Notes under the pieces: model-generated | The model's input: only the letters and a program-made list of their open reading frames with translations | Databases searched by the model: none | Told to the model about the DNA's origin: nothing | Shown: piece after piece, positions 1-5,369 of the stretch | Layout of the letters: each line of letters starts with the position of its first letter | How positions within the stretch are numbered: position 1 is the first letter of the stretch | Made by a program: the position numbers and the translations under genes | NCBI GenBank assembly: GCA_902494375.1 | Contig: CABUTL010000115.1 | Span: 1-5,369, forward strand | Reading direction: 5' to 3' | Length of the DNA: 5,369 bases | Source: an uncultured Collinsella sp. | Lineage (GTDB): Bacteria > Actinomycetota > Coriobacteriia > Coriobacteriales > Coriobacteriaceae

Positions 1-666
1 GATGGCCTTCTTGATCTGATCCTCGGGGATGCCGGTGCCACCGTGCAGGACGAGGGGCAGGTCGCCGGTCTGAGCCTTGATCTCGCCCAGGCGCTCGAAG
101 GAAAGGCCAGCCCAGTCGGCAGGGTACACGCCGTGGATGTTGCCGATACCGCAGGCGAGGAAGTCGACGCCCAGGTCAGCAATCTGCTTGCACTCAGCAG
201 GATCAGCGAGCTCGCCGCTGGAGGTCACGCCGTCCTCGGTGCCGCCGATGCCGCCGACCTCGGCCTCGATGGACATGCCCTTGGAGTGGGCAAGCTCAAC
301 GAGCTCCTTGGTGCGGTCGAGGTTAAGCTGGAAGGTCTCCTCGTGAGAGCCGTCATACATGATGGACGTGAAGCCGGCCTCGATGCACTTGAAGCAGTCC
401 TCGTAAGAACCATGATCGAGGTGAAGGGCGACGGGAACGGTAACGCCCGTGGCCTCGACGGCAGCCTTGACCATGTCGGCGCAGACCTTGAAACCGCCCA
501 TCCACTTAGCGGCACCAGCGGTGCACTGAAGGATCAGCGGAGACTTGGCCTCCTCGGCGGCCTGGAGAATAGCCAGGGTCCACTCGAGGTTGTTGGTGTT
601 GAAGGCACCGAGACCGTACTTGCCGGCCTCGGCCTTCTTGAGCATGTCTGCTGCGTTGACGAGCAT
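1..666 (-). CDS. fba: Class II fructose-bisphosphate aldolase, 3' end missing
   Basis: This is the glycolytic and gluconeogenic aldolase, a cytosolic Zn-dependent enzyme that interconverts fructose 1,6-bisphosphate with dihydroxyacetone phosphate and glyceraldehyde 3-phosphate. The first 222 residues are present and the frame runs off the left edge. Members of this family are usually about 285-290 residues long, so roughly 65 C-terminal residues are missing. Visible motifs are the first class II aldolase signature with catalytic Asp84 and Zn-binding His85 (residues 77-86, ending LHLDHG), the second signature at 133-144 (IEAEVGGIGGTE), and the later Zn-ligand histidines His178 (GNIHG) and His208 (LVLHGGTGI). 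The start ATG at 666 begins MLVNAADMLKKAEAG, the usual N-terminus of the family. An AGGAGGT Shine-Dalgarno at 680-674 lies 7 nt upstream. The gene lies 194 nt downstream of the metallo-hydrolase and probably has its own promoter. A tagatose-bisphosphate aldolase is the main alternative, but the overall sequence favours Fba. Confidence 0.95.
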   Translation of the reverse strand, partial: MLVNAADMLKKAEAGKYGLGAFNTNNLEWTLAILQAAEEAKSPLILQCTAGAAKWMGGFKVCADMVKAAVEATGVTVPVALHLDHGSYEDCFKCIEAGFTSIMYDGSHEETFQLNLDRTKELVELAHSKGMSIEAEVGGIGGTEDGVTSSGELADPAECKQIADLGVDFLACGIGNIHGVYPADWAGLSFERLGEIKAQTGDLPLVLHGGTGIPEDQIKKAI

Positions 667-673
667 AAAAGAA

Positions 674-680
674 ACCTCCT
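674..680 (-). promoter_or_regulatory. Ribosome binding site of fba
   Basis: AGGAGGT on the minus strand is a near-perfect Shine-Dalgarno sequence with a 7-nt spacer to the ATG at 666. It fits the high expression expected of a glycolytic enzyme and settles the choice of start. Confidence 0.85.
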
Positions 681-706
681 GTAAGGTTGCTCCGATAACG
701 CCTGAG

Positions 707-715
707 ATTTTACCA
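707..715 (-). promoter_or_regulatory. Possible extended -10 promoter element of fba
   Basis: On the minus strand TGG-TAAAAT (715-707) matches an extended -10 (TGn plus a hexamer 5/6 identical to TATAAT). It would place a transcription start near 700 and give a leader of about 30-35 nt before fba. The -35 region at the expected spacing (about 730-735, GTTTAT) is a poor match, so the call depends mostly on the extended -10. The surrounding 667-830 stretch is clearly more AT-rich than the coding regions, which fits a promoter. Confidence 0.35.
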
Positions 716-731
716 CGACATACCCGAGCAT

Positions 732-752
732 AAACGTTCGTTTGTTCACGAA
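732..752. repeat. Overlapping short inverted repeats upstream of fba, possible operator
   Basis: Two small dyads overlap here. AAACG-TT-CGTTT (732-743) is a 5-bp inverted repeat with a 2-nt centre. TTCGT-TTGTTC-ACGAA (737-752) is a 5-bp inverted repeat with a 6-nt centre. They cover the -35 side of the candidate fba promoter, where a regulator could bind. Dyads this short can arise by chance in AT-rich DNA, and no specific regulator is recognised. Confidence 0.25.
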
Positions 753-860
753 TACCATCCGATTGGACAAATTTTGACCGTTTGCCCCACAGAATCGACC
801 CACTGGGGAAAATAGCTTGACGATTGAGCGGTCTTCGTGGTTCGAAAGACGGCTTCGAGC

Positions 861-1544
861 CTACATCTGCATAAACGGGTTCTGCATAAGTTCGCGCGCC
901 ATCGTGGTCGAATCGCCATGGCCCGTCAAGCAAACGGTATCGGGCGGAAGCGTCTTGGCAAGTTTGGAGAGCGAGCGCATAATCGCCGCCTCGTCACCGC
1001 CGGAAAGATCGGTACGACCGTGGCTGCCCGGGAAAAGCGTGTCGCCCACAAAGGCGATGTTCCCCTGCTCGGTCGCGGCGAACAGGACGATGCCGCCCGG
1101 CGTATGCCCCGGCGTCTCGATCACCTGCAGGCAGACGTCGCCCACCTCGATTGTATCGCCCTCGGCAAGCAAACGCGTCGGCTCACCCGGATCGGGCGTC
1201 TCGATACCCCACATGACGCGCTGCTCCTCGATATTTGCGCGAGGTACCGTCACGTCCTTAGCGCACAACTCATATAGTGCACTGTCGCCAACGACAGCTC
1301 GAACCCCGGCAACCCCGCCAACATGGTCAGCATGACCGTGCGTGCAGACAGAGCCGAGTACGCGCACCTCGGGATGCGCGGTGCGGATATGCTCCACAAG
1401 ACGCTCGCCCTCCCACGCCGGATCGACGATTAAGCACTCGTCATTCGAAATCACGGCGTAACTGTTGGTCTGAATCGGGCCGTTGACGAGCGCCTCAATC
1501 GAAGCCGCACCTCGGGGTGTCAGGTCCAAAGTCATATCGTCCAT
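861..1544 (-). CDS. MBL-fold metallo-hydrolase, glyoxalase II-like
   Basis: This is a 227-residue single-domain metallo-beta-lactamase-fold hydrolase, the usual size of the small YcbL/GloB-like family. Numbered from the start chosen here, every expected metal ligand is visible: His69, His71, Asp73 and His74 in THGHADH, His147 in TPGHT, Asp168 in FVGDTLF and His209 in LTGHGD. This predicts an intact dinuclear centre. The FPGSHGRTDLSGGD segment after Asp168 is typical of glyoxalase II-like hydrolases, which cleave thioesters such as S-lactoylglutathione or related substrates. The true substrate cannot be read from sequence, and many actinobacteria lack glutathione. No signal peptide is visible, so it is probably cytosolic. 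An ATG at 1550 is also in frame, but the AAGGAGG at 1559-1553 is only 2 nt from it and 8 nt from the ATG at 1544, so 1544 is preferred. The stop is TAG. The gene follows rel across a hairpin. Confidence 0.9.
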   Translation of the reverse strand: MDDMTLDLTPRGAASIEALVNGPIQTNSYAVISNDECLIVDPAWEGERLVEHIRTAHPEVRVLGSVCTHGHADHVGGVAGVRAVVGDSALYELCAKDVTVPRANIEEQRVMWGIETPDPGEPTRLLAEGDTIEVGDVCLQVIETPGHTPGGIVLFAATEQGNIAFVGDTLFPGSHGRTDLSGGDEAAIMRSLSKLAKTLPPDTVCLTGHGDSTTMARELMQNPFMQM

Positions 1545-1552
1545 GCGCATGC

Positions 1553-1559
1553 CCTCCTT
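1553..1559 (-). promoter_or_regulatory. Ribosome binding site of the metallo-hydrolase, decides the start
   Basis: AAGGAGG on the minus strand has an 8-nt spacer to the ATG at 1544, only 2 nt to the ATG at 1550 and 17 nt to the ATG at 1535. The middle start is therefore best supported. The site begins only 6 nt after the last stem base of the upstream hairpin (1566). Confidence 0.75.
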
Positions 1560-1561
1560 CT

Positions 1562-1599
1562 AAAATACGTTCGAGGCACCAAACGATGCCTCGAACGTA
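1562..1599 (-). terminator. Hairpin after rel, probable intrinsic terminator or attenuator
   Basis: TACGTTCGAGGCA (1566-1578) and TGCCTCGAACGTA (1587-1599) form a perfect 13-bp stem with an 8-nt loop. Read on the minus strand, the stem is followed directly by TTTT (1565-1562). It lies 33 nt past the rel stop, where a Rho-independent terminator would be expected. The U tract is short (4 nt) and runs almost directly into the ribosome binding site of the next gene, so termination may be partial. The stem could also act as an RNA-processing or mRNA-stability element. Confidence 0.75.
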
Positions 1600-1632
1600 A
1601 CCAATATCTATGATGCTGAGAGGCTCTCGCAC

Positions 1633-3993
1633 CTACACACGGCGCTTGAGTTGCGCTCCGCCCTCGCCGGGCATAAGACGGCGAGCGTCGTAGACCGAAT
1701 CGACACTGCTGATGGAAGCCAGCAGCGGATCCAGGCCGCTCGCATCCGAAATCTCGACCATAAAGCGCAGGGTCGCAATACCCTCGCGGTTGGTCGACGT
1801 GGCGGCGGAAAGGATATTGCCGCCTGCATCGCCAATGGCAATGGTGACGTCCTTGAGCAGGCCCATGCGGTCCAGGCACTCGACCACGATCTCGACCTGG
1901 AAGAGAGTGTCGGCAGCACCATCCCACTCTACGTCAATCATGCGCTCGGGGTGCTCCATGAGGCCCTTGACGTTGGGGCAGTTGGCGCGATGCACTGAGA
2001 CACCTCGGCCACGCGTGATGAAGCCGACGATATCGTCGCCCGTCACGGGGTTGCAGCAATGAGCCAGACGGACCAGCAGGCCACTGTTGCTCTCGCCCTT
2101 AACGATAATGCCGTTACTTGCGCTCTTGCCACGCTTTTGCGGCTTGCGGTTGGAGCCGCGGGCCGGCTGTTTCACGACCTCGGCGATAGCCTCGGCCTTG
2201 GTGAGCTGTTCCTCGGGCTTGGGGTCCAAGATTTGCTCGACCTTATTACCCACAGCGCGCGGGGCAACCTTGCCGGCGCCGACGGCGGCAAACAGGTCCT
2301 CGAGCTGCTTGAAGTTAAACTGCTCCGCCACGGCGTTGAGCGCACGCGTGGAGCGCGGCGTAGAAATGCCATAGCCACGCTTACGCAGGTCCTTGGCCAG
2401 GATATCGCGGCCGGCGGCAGCGTCGTCGTCCTTGGTCGCAGCGGCAAAATAGCGGCGGATCTTTGACTTGGCGGAAGGTGTCTTAACGATCTTGAGCCAA
2501 TCACGCGACGGCTTGGAACTCTTATTAGTCAGGATCTCGACACGGTCACCCGTCTTAATCTCGTGCGTGAGCGGAGCCACCGCACCGTTGATTTTGGCGC
2601 CGACGCAATGGTTTCCCACCTCGGTGTGAACGGCATAGGCAAAGTCGAGCGGCGTGGAGCCGGCACGAAGCGCCATGACCTCGCCTTTGGGCGTGAAGAC
2701 AAAGATCTCCTGATCGAAGAGGTCGACCTTCAGCGAATGCAGGTATTCCTTGGCGTCGGTGATCTCATCAGACGCAGCCCAATCGAGCGAATGTTTGAGC
2801 CAGTTAATCTGGTCGTCCAGACGCTGGGCATCATTGGTCTTAGACGCAGACGATCCGCCCGACTTCTTATAGAGCCAGTGGGCGGCAATACCGTACTCGG
2901 CCTGCTCATGCATCTCATAGGTTCGAATCTGAATCTCGAGCGGGCGGGCCGTGGGGCCGATAACCGTCGTATGGAGCGACTGGTAGTTATTGACCTTGGG
3001 CATGGCGATATAGTCTTTAAAGCGACCGGGCATGGGGTGCCACAGCGTATGCACTGCGCCGAGCGTGGAGTAGCAATCGCGCACCGAATGGGTAATAACG
3101 CGCAGCGCCACCAAATCGTAGATCTCGGAGAATTCCTTGCCCTTGCGCTTCATCTTTTGGTAGATGGACCAATAGTGCTTGGAGCGGCCGTTGATCTGGA
3201 AGCCCTCCAGGCCAATGCGGTTGAGCTCGTCGGTGAGCGTCTTGATGGTCTCAGCCAGATAGCGCTCGCGAACCTCGCGCGACTCAGCCACCATGCGCGC
3301 GATGCGCTGGTAGGCGTCGGGCTCAAGGTAGAAGAAGGACAGGTCCTCGAGCTCCCATTTAATGGAGCTCATGCCCAGACGGTCGGCCAGAGGCGCATAC
3401 ACGTCCATGGTCTCGCGAGCCTTAAACAGGCGACGGTCCTCACGCAGGGCTGCAAGGGTGCGCATGTTGTGCAGACGGTCGGCAAGTTTAACGATGATGA
3501 CACGAATGTCCTTGGACATGGCGAGGAACATCTTGCGCAGCGTGAGGGCCTGTTTCTCGTCCATGCTGTCGACTTCGATGTTGGTGAGCTTGGTCACGCC
3601 ATCGACGAGCTCAGCAACGGTTTCGCCAAACAGGCCGGAAACATCGGCGAGCGAGGTCTCGGTGTCCTCGACGGTATCGTGCAGCAGCGCGGCACACACC
3701 ACGTCGCAGTCCATCTTGAGGTCTGCCAGAATGATAGCCACCTCGACAGGATGGTTAATGTACATCTCACCCGAGCGCCGCTTTTGGTTGCAATGCTTCT
3801 CGGCAGCAAAGCAGTAGGCCTGCTCCACCTTGGAGAAGTCATCCTCATTCATATATTTGAGGCACAGACGCTCCAGCTTGTCGTAGCTGTCCGCCATAAT
3901 CTCGGGCGGCAGCTCATCGGCATGCTTATAGTGCTCCATCTCCGAAAACGGCTGGAGGGTGGAATCATGGGCGGTACGGGCTGCGGCATCCAT
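1633..3993 (-). CDS. rel: Bifunctional (p)ppGpp synthetase/hydrolase, long RSH protein
   Basis: This cytosolic, ribosome-associated stringent-response enzyme makes (p)ppGpp from ATP and GDP/GTP when uncharged tRNA accumulates, and degrades it otherwise. At 786 residues it has the normal length and the complete long-RSH layout. The N-terminal HD hydrolase (about 50-200) has the site residues Arg72, His81, His105-Asp106, Glu109-Asp110 and Asp172 (LADRLHN). The synthetase (about 240-375) has Asp293, the RFKD motif at 324-327, Tyr337 and Glu353 in EIQIRT. RFKD is the RXKD form of bifunctional enzymes, in contrast to the EXDD form of synthetase-only RelA. The TGS domain is at about 422-485, followed by a helical region. 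The Cys/His zinc-finger-like domain is at about 640-675 (HCC at 645-647, His668, Cys672), and the ACT domain is at about 695-775. Both active sites look intact. The ATG at 3993 has an AAGGGGA ribosome site 5 nt upstream; a later in-frame ATG at 3939 has none at proper spacing. The gene starts 15 nt after the helicase stop, so the two are probably co-transcribed. Confidence 0.97.
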   Translation of the reverse strand: MDAAARTAHDSTLQPFSEMEHYKHADELPPEIMADSYDKLERLCLKYMNEDDFSKVEQAYCFAAEKHCNQKRRSGEMYINHPVEVAIILADLKMDCDVVCAALLHDTVEDTETSLADVSGLFGETVAELVDGVTKLTNIEVDSMDEKQALTLRKMFLAMSKDIRVIIVKLADRLHNMRTLAALREDRRLFKARETMDVYAPLADRLGMSSIKWELEDLSFFYLEPDAYQRIARMVAESREVRERYLAETIKTLTDELNRIGLEGFQINGRSKHYWSIYQKMKRKGKEFSEIYDLVALRVITHSVRDCYSTLGAVHTLWHPMPGRFKDYIAMPKVNNYQSLHTTVIGPTARPLEIQIRTYEMHEQAEYGIAAHWLYKKSGGSSASKTNDAQRLDDQINWLKHSLDWAASDEITDAKEYLHSLKVDLFDQEIFVFTPKGEVMALRAGSTPLDFAYAVHTEVGNHCVGAKINGAVAPLTHEIKTGDRVEILTNKSSKPSRDWLKIVKTPSAKSKIRRYFAAATKDDDAAAGRDILAKDLRKRGYGISTPRSTRALNAVAEQFNFKQLEDLFAAVGAGKVAPRAVGNKVEQILDPKPEEQLTKAEAIAEVVKQPARGSNRKPQKRGKSASNGIIVKGESNSGLLVRLAHCCNPVTGDDIVGFITRGRGVSVHRANCPNVKGLMEHPERMIDVEWDGAADTLFQVEIVVECLDRMGLLKDVTIAIGDAGGNILSAATSTNREGIATLRFMVEISDASGLDPLLASISSVDSVYDARRLMPGEGGAQLKRRV

Positions 3994-3998
3994 CGAGG

Positions 3999-4005
3999 TC
4001 CCCTT
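3999..4005 (-). promoter_or_regulatory. Ribosome binding site of rel
   Basis: AAGGGGA on the minus strand lies 5 nt upstream of the rel ATG at 3993. It is weaker than the sites of the two downstream genes. It falls in the 15-nt gap after the helicase stop codon (4011-4009), leaving no room for a separate promoter between the genes. Confidence 0.55.
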
Positions 4006-4008
4006 CCC

Positions 4009-5369
4009 CTAGGCCCGCGGTACGATCGGGCGGTTAACTTTGGCTAGCATATCAGAAGCGCACGAATCGAGCGCCCAGCTCCGGAAAGCCGAGAACTCCA
4101 TGCGCGAGCGCAAGCCCTCCAAATAGCGAATTGACCTGCTCAATTGCACGCGGCCGGGGTTTTCGGCCATCGCGATGCGACGGGTGTCGTCAAACCCCGA
4201 AACTCGACAGAAACCAAGCTCTTCGAAGATTCCCAGGCCGCTTTCCACCGAACGCTCGTCGACCGGCGTGCGAGCATCGATGGCAAGGCACATCTGCGCG
4301 ATGTCGATATCGCTCGCGCTAAAGGAATCGTCCCCGGTCTTGCCGCGGTTGGAGCGCCACATGGTCTGCAGCGCGCGATAGAGCGTGACGAGCTCGTCGC
4401 GCTCGGGCGCATAGCAGTCGAGCAGGCGCTCGTTAATGCGGGCATCGCGCGACGAATAGAGCAGATGGATCACGGCGGGCTGGCCATCGCGGCCGGCACG
4501 TCCGCTCATCTGGTTGAACTCGATGGCACCAAACGGCATGTGGTAGAGCACAACATGGCGGATATCGGGCAGGTTGACGCCCTCGCCAAAGGCAGATGTC
4601 GAGACGATGCAGCTGAGGCTGCCGTCTCGGAATGCTTCCTCCACGCGACGGCGATCGGAACGCGCAAGCCCCGCGTTATAGAACGCGATATGGGTTGCGC
4701 AATCGGGCACACGCTTGCGCAACGTCTTGGCGAGCGCCACGGACTGGTCGCGCGAATTGACGTAGATGACGGTCTTTTCCCCCGTCGCCACAATCGACAC
4801 CAAACGGTTCTCGCGGCTCGCAAGGTCGCGGTCGTCCTCGAGCCGCAGGTTCTCGCGCACCGTCTCGTCGACCACCGTGCGAGTGATCGGCAACATGCGG
4901 GCAAGCTCAGCCACAACCGGAGCCGTCGCGGTGGCCGTCGCAGCCATAACGACCGGGTCGCCCAGGGCTTTGAGGATATCGGACATGTCGAGATAGGCGC
5001 TGCGGTCGCCGCCCTTGGCAAGACCGGCATGATGCGCCTCATCGATTACTATCAATGATGGCATTTCCTCCATTTCTTGATAATGCCTCGACAGCCATTG
5101 TATCGACATTACTTTTATACGGGATTTGTCCGATAAAAGGGAAAGAGCAGTGCCAGAAGTAGAGAAGCTACTCGTCATGATTTCAAGCGTTTCTCTTATC
5201 TGTTCTACCAGTTCACGCCGATGCACTACAATCCACACGCATGGATTTTTCACTTTTCCCTTTTCGTTTTTCACTACTTCGGTCAGTAGCACAGTTTTTC
5301 CCGTACCTGTCGGCATCTGCACCATTACAGACTGACACGACTTGAACGCCGTGTCAATCTTCCCCATCA
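4009..5369 (-). CDS. SF2 DEAH-box helicase with RecJ-like C-terminal region, 5' end missing, probably chimeric
   Basis: The frame is open to the right edge and ends at TAG (4011-4009). Residues here are counted from the in-frame ATG at 5367, giving 452. That ATG lies just before motif I and leaves out the usual Q-motif region, so the true start is probably outside. SF2 motifs in order are: motif I MPTGTGKT (18-25), Ia VHRRELVEQ (48-56), II DEAH (109-112), III TAT (144-146), IV IYVNSR (201-206), V STSAFGEGVNLPDIRHV (257-273) and VI QMSGRAGRDG (286-295). Motifs V and VI are RecQ-like. Residues about 300-450 (PERDELVTLYRAL, then GIFEELGFCRV) resemble the C-terminal extension of Gram-positive RecJ, as I recall it. 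The native gene is therefore probably the end of a RecJ-type repair nuclease carrying a helicase module. Residues 1 to about 108 differ sharply in base composition and style and probably come from another genome. The role would be ATP-driven unwinding in DNA repair, inferred only from motifs and neighbourhood. Confidence 0.85.
   Translation of the reverse strand, partial: MGKIDTAFKSCQSVMVQMPTGTGKTVLLTEVVKNEKGKVKNPCVWIVVHRRELVEQIRETLEIMTSSFSTSGTALSLLSDKSRIKVMSIQWLSRHYQEMEEMPSLIVIDEAHHAGLAKGGDRSAYLDMSDILKALGDPVVMAATATATAPVVAELARMLPITRTVVDETVRENLRLEDDRDLASRENRLVSIVATGEKTVIYVNSRDQSVALAKTLRKRVPDCATHIAFYNAGLARSDRRRVEEAFRDGSLSCIVSTSAFGEGVNLPDIRHVVLYHMPFGAIEFNQMSGRAGRDGQPAVIHLLYSSRDARINERLLDCYAPERDELVTLYRALQTMWRSNRGKTGDDSFSASDIDIAQMCLAIDARTPVDERSVESGLGIFEELGFCRVSGFDDTRRIAMAENPGRVQLSRSIRYLEGLRSRMEFSAFRSWALDSCASDMLAKVNRPIVPRA
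5026..5369. other. Low-GC segment of foreign character, junction at the DEAH box
   Basis: A hand count gives about 44% GC for 5041-5369 (38-45% over 5041-5280), against about 67% for the 120 bases just before it (4921-5040). The minus-strand codons also change: ATA (Ile), GTA, TTG and AAA become frequent, although they are rare in the rest of the window. The switch lies in the codons for IVIDEAHHA (about 5052-5026). The encoded piece holds helicase motifs I and Ia in ResIII style. It resembles Bacteroidota helicases rather than Coriobacteriia proteins, an attribution made by recognition only. Confidence 0.7.
5245..5274 (-). repeat. Purine-rich low-complexity insert coding for VKNEKGKVKN
   Basis: The minus strand carries GTGAAAAA twice (5274-5267 and 5253-5246), 21 nt apart, joined by A/G-rich sequence. 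It encodes a Lys-rich stretch (VKNEKGKVKN, residues 32-41) between helicase motifs I and Ia, where a short loop is expected. It looks like a small in-frame low-complexity insertion in the low-GC segment. Confidence 0.5.

Noticed and set aside
43..684. 213-codon open frame on the plus strand
   Set aside because: It is antisense to fba, whose minus-strand translation matches class II aldolase throughout. It is an Ala/Gly/Leu-rich mirror frame without motifs.
785..808. CCCCA...TGGGG inverted repeat between the hydrolase and fba
   Set aside because: The stem is only 5 bp with a 14-nt loop and no U tract; it is likely to occur by chance.
826..850. Possible terminator hairpin after the metallo-hydrolase (GTC-T-TTCG / CGAA-GAC on the minus strand)
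   Set aside because: The stem is only 7 bp with a bulge, and no U tract follows, so it is not convincing as an intrinsic terminator.
2563..4047. 494-codon open frame on the plus strand
   Set aside because: It lies opposite rel, which has a full domain set and catalytic motifs. Long antisense frames are common in high-GC DNA, and the translated product shows no recognisable motif.
5365..5367. ATG at 5367 as the true start of the helicase
   Set aside because: The previous codon (partly outside the window, NTG) is not a stop. The Met sits about 17 residues before motif I, inside the region that normally carries the Q-motif, and any upstream ribosome site lies beyond the window.
1..5369. A new multi-gene system (defence, biosynthesis or mobile element)
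   Set aside because: The genes are four recognisable housekeeping types with unrelated roles. There are no transposase, integrase, array, toxin-antitoxin or phage signatures. The odd right end is better explained by a chimeric join.

Overview
The window carries four protein genes, all on the minus strand, so transcription runs from high to low coordinates. In that order they are: the 3' part of an SF2 helicase gene (4009-5369, running off the right edge); a full-length bifunctional (p)ppGpp synthetase/hydrolase, rel (1633-3993); a small glyoxalase II-like metallo-beta-lactamase-fold hydrolase (861-1544); and the 5' three quarters of a class II fructose-bisphosphate aldolase, fba (1-666, running off the left edge). 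Strong Shine-Dalgarno sequences precede fba and the hydrolase. No tRNA, rRNA, CRISPR array, insertion sequence or origin was seen.

High GC, strongly G/C-ending codons, the protein sequences and the helicase/RecJ-like - rel neighbourhood suggest a gut actinobacterium of the class Coriobacteriia, probably Collinsella or a close relative. This is recognition by eye, not a database result. The helicase tail and rel are 15 nt apart and probably co-transcribed. The end of rel and the hydrolase are separated by a perfect 13-bp hairpin with a short U tract. The hydrolase and fba are 194 nt apart, and fba probably has its own promoter. The genes are housekeeping ones (DNA repair, stringent response, detoxification or thioester hydrolysis, glycolysis) and do not form one specialised system.

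The most notable feature is the right end. From the DEAH box (about 5026-5046) to the window edge, GC falls from about 67% to about 40-45% and AT-rich codons such as ATA appear. The protein style also changes, from a RecQ/RecJ-associated helicase to a ResIII-type helicase of the kind I associate with Bacteroidota. The reading frame stays open across the junction. The join lies in the conserved DEAH-box codons, which points to an assembly chimera between two gut genomes, or less likely to a real recombinant gene. No convincing undescribed system was found.
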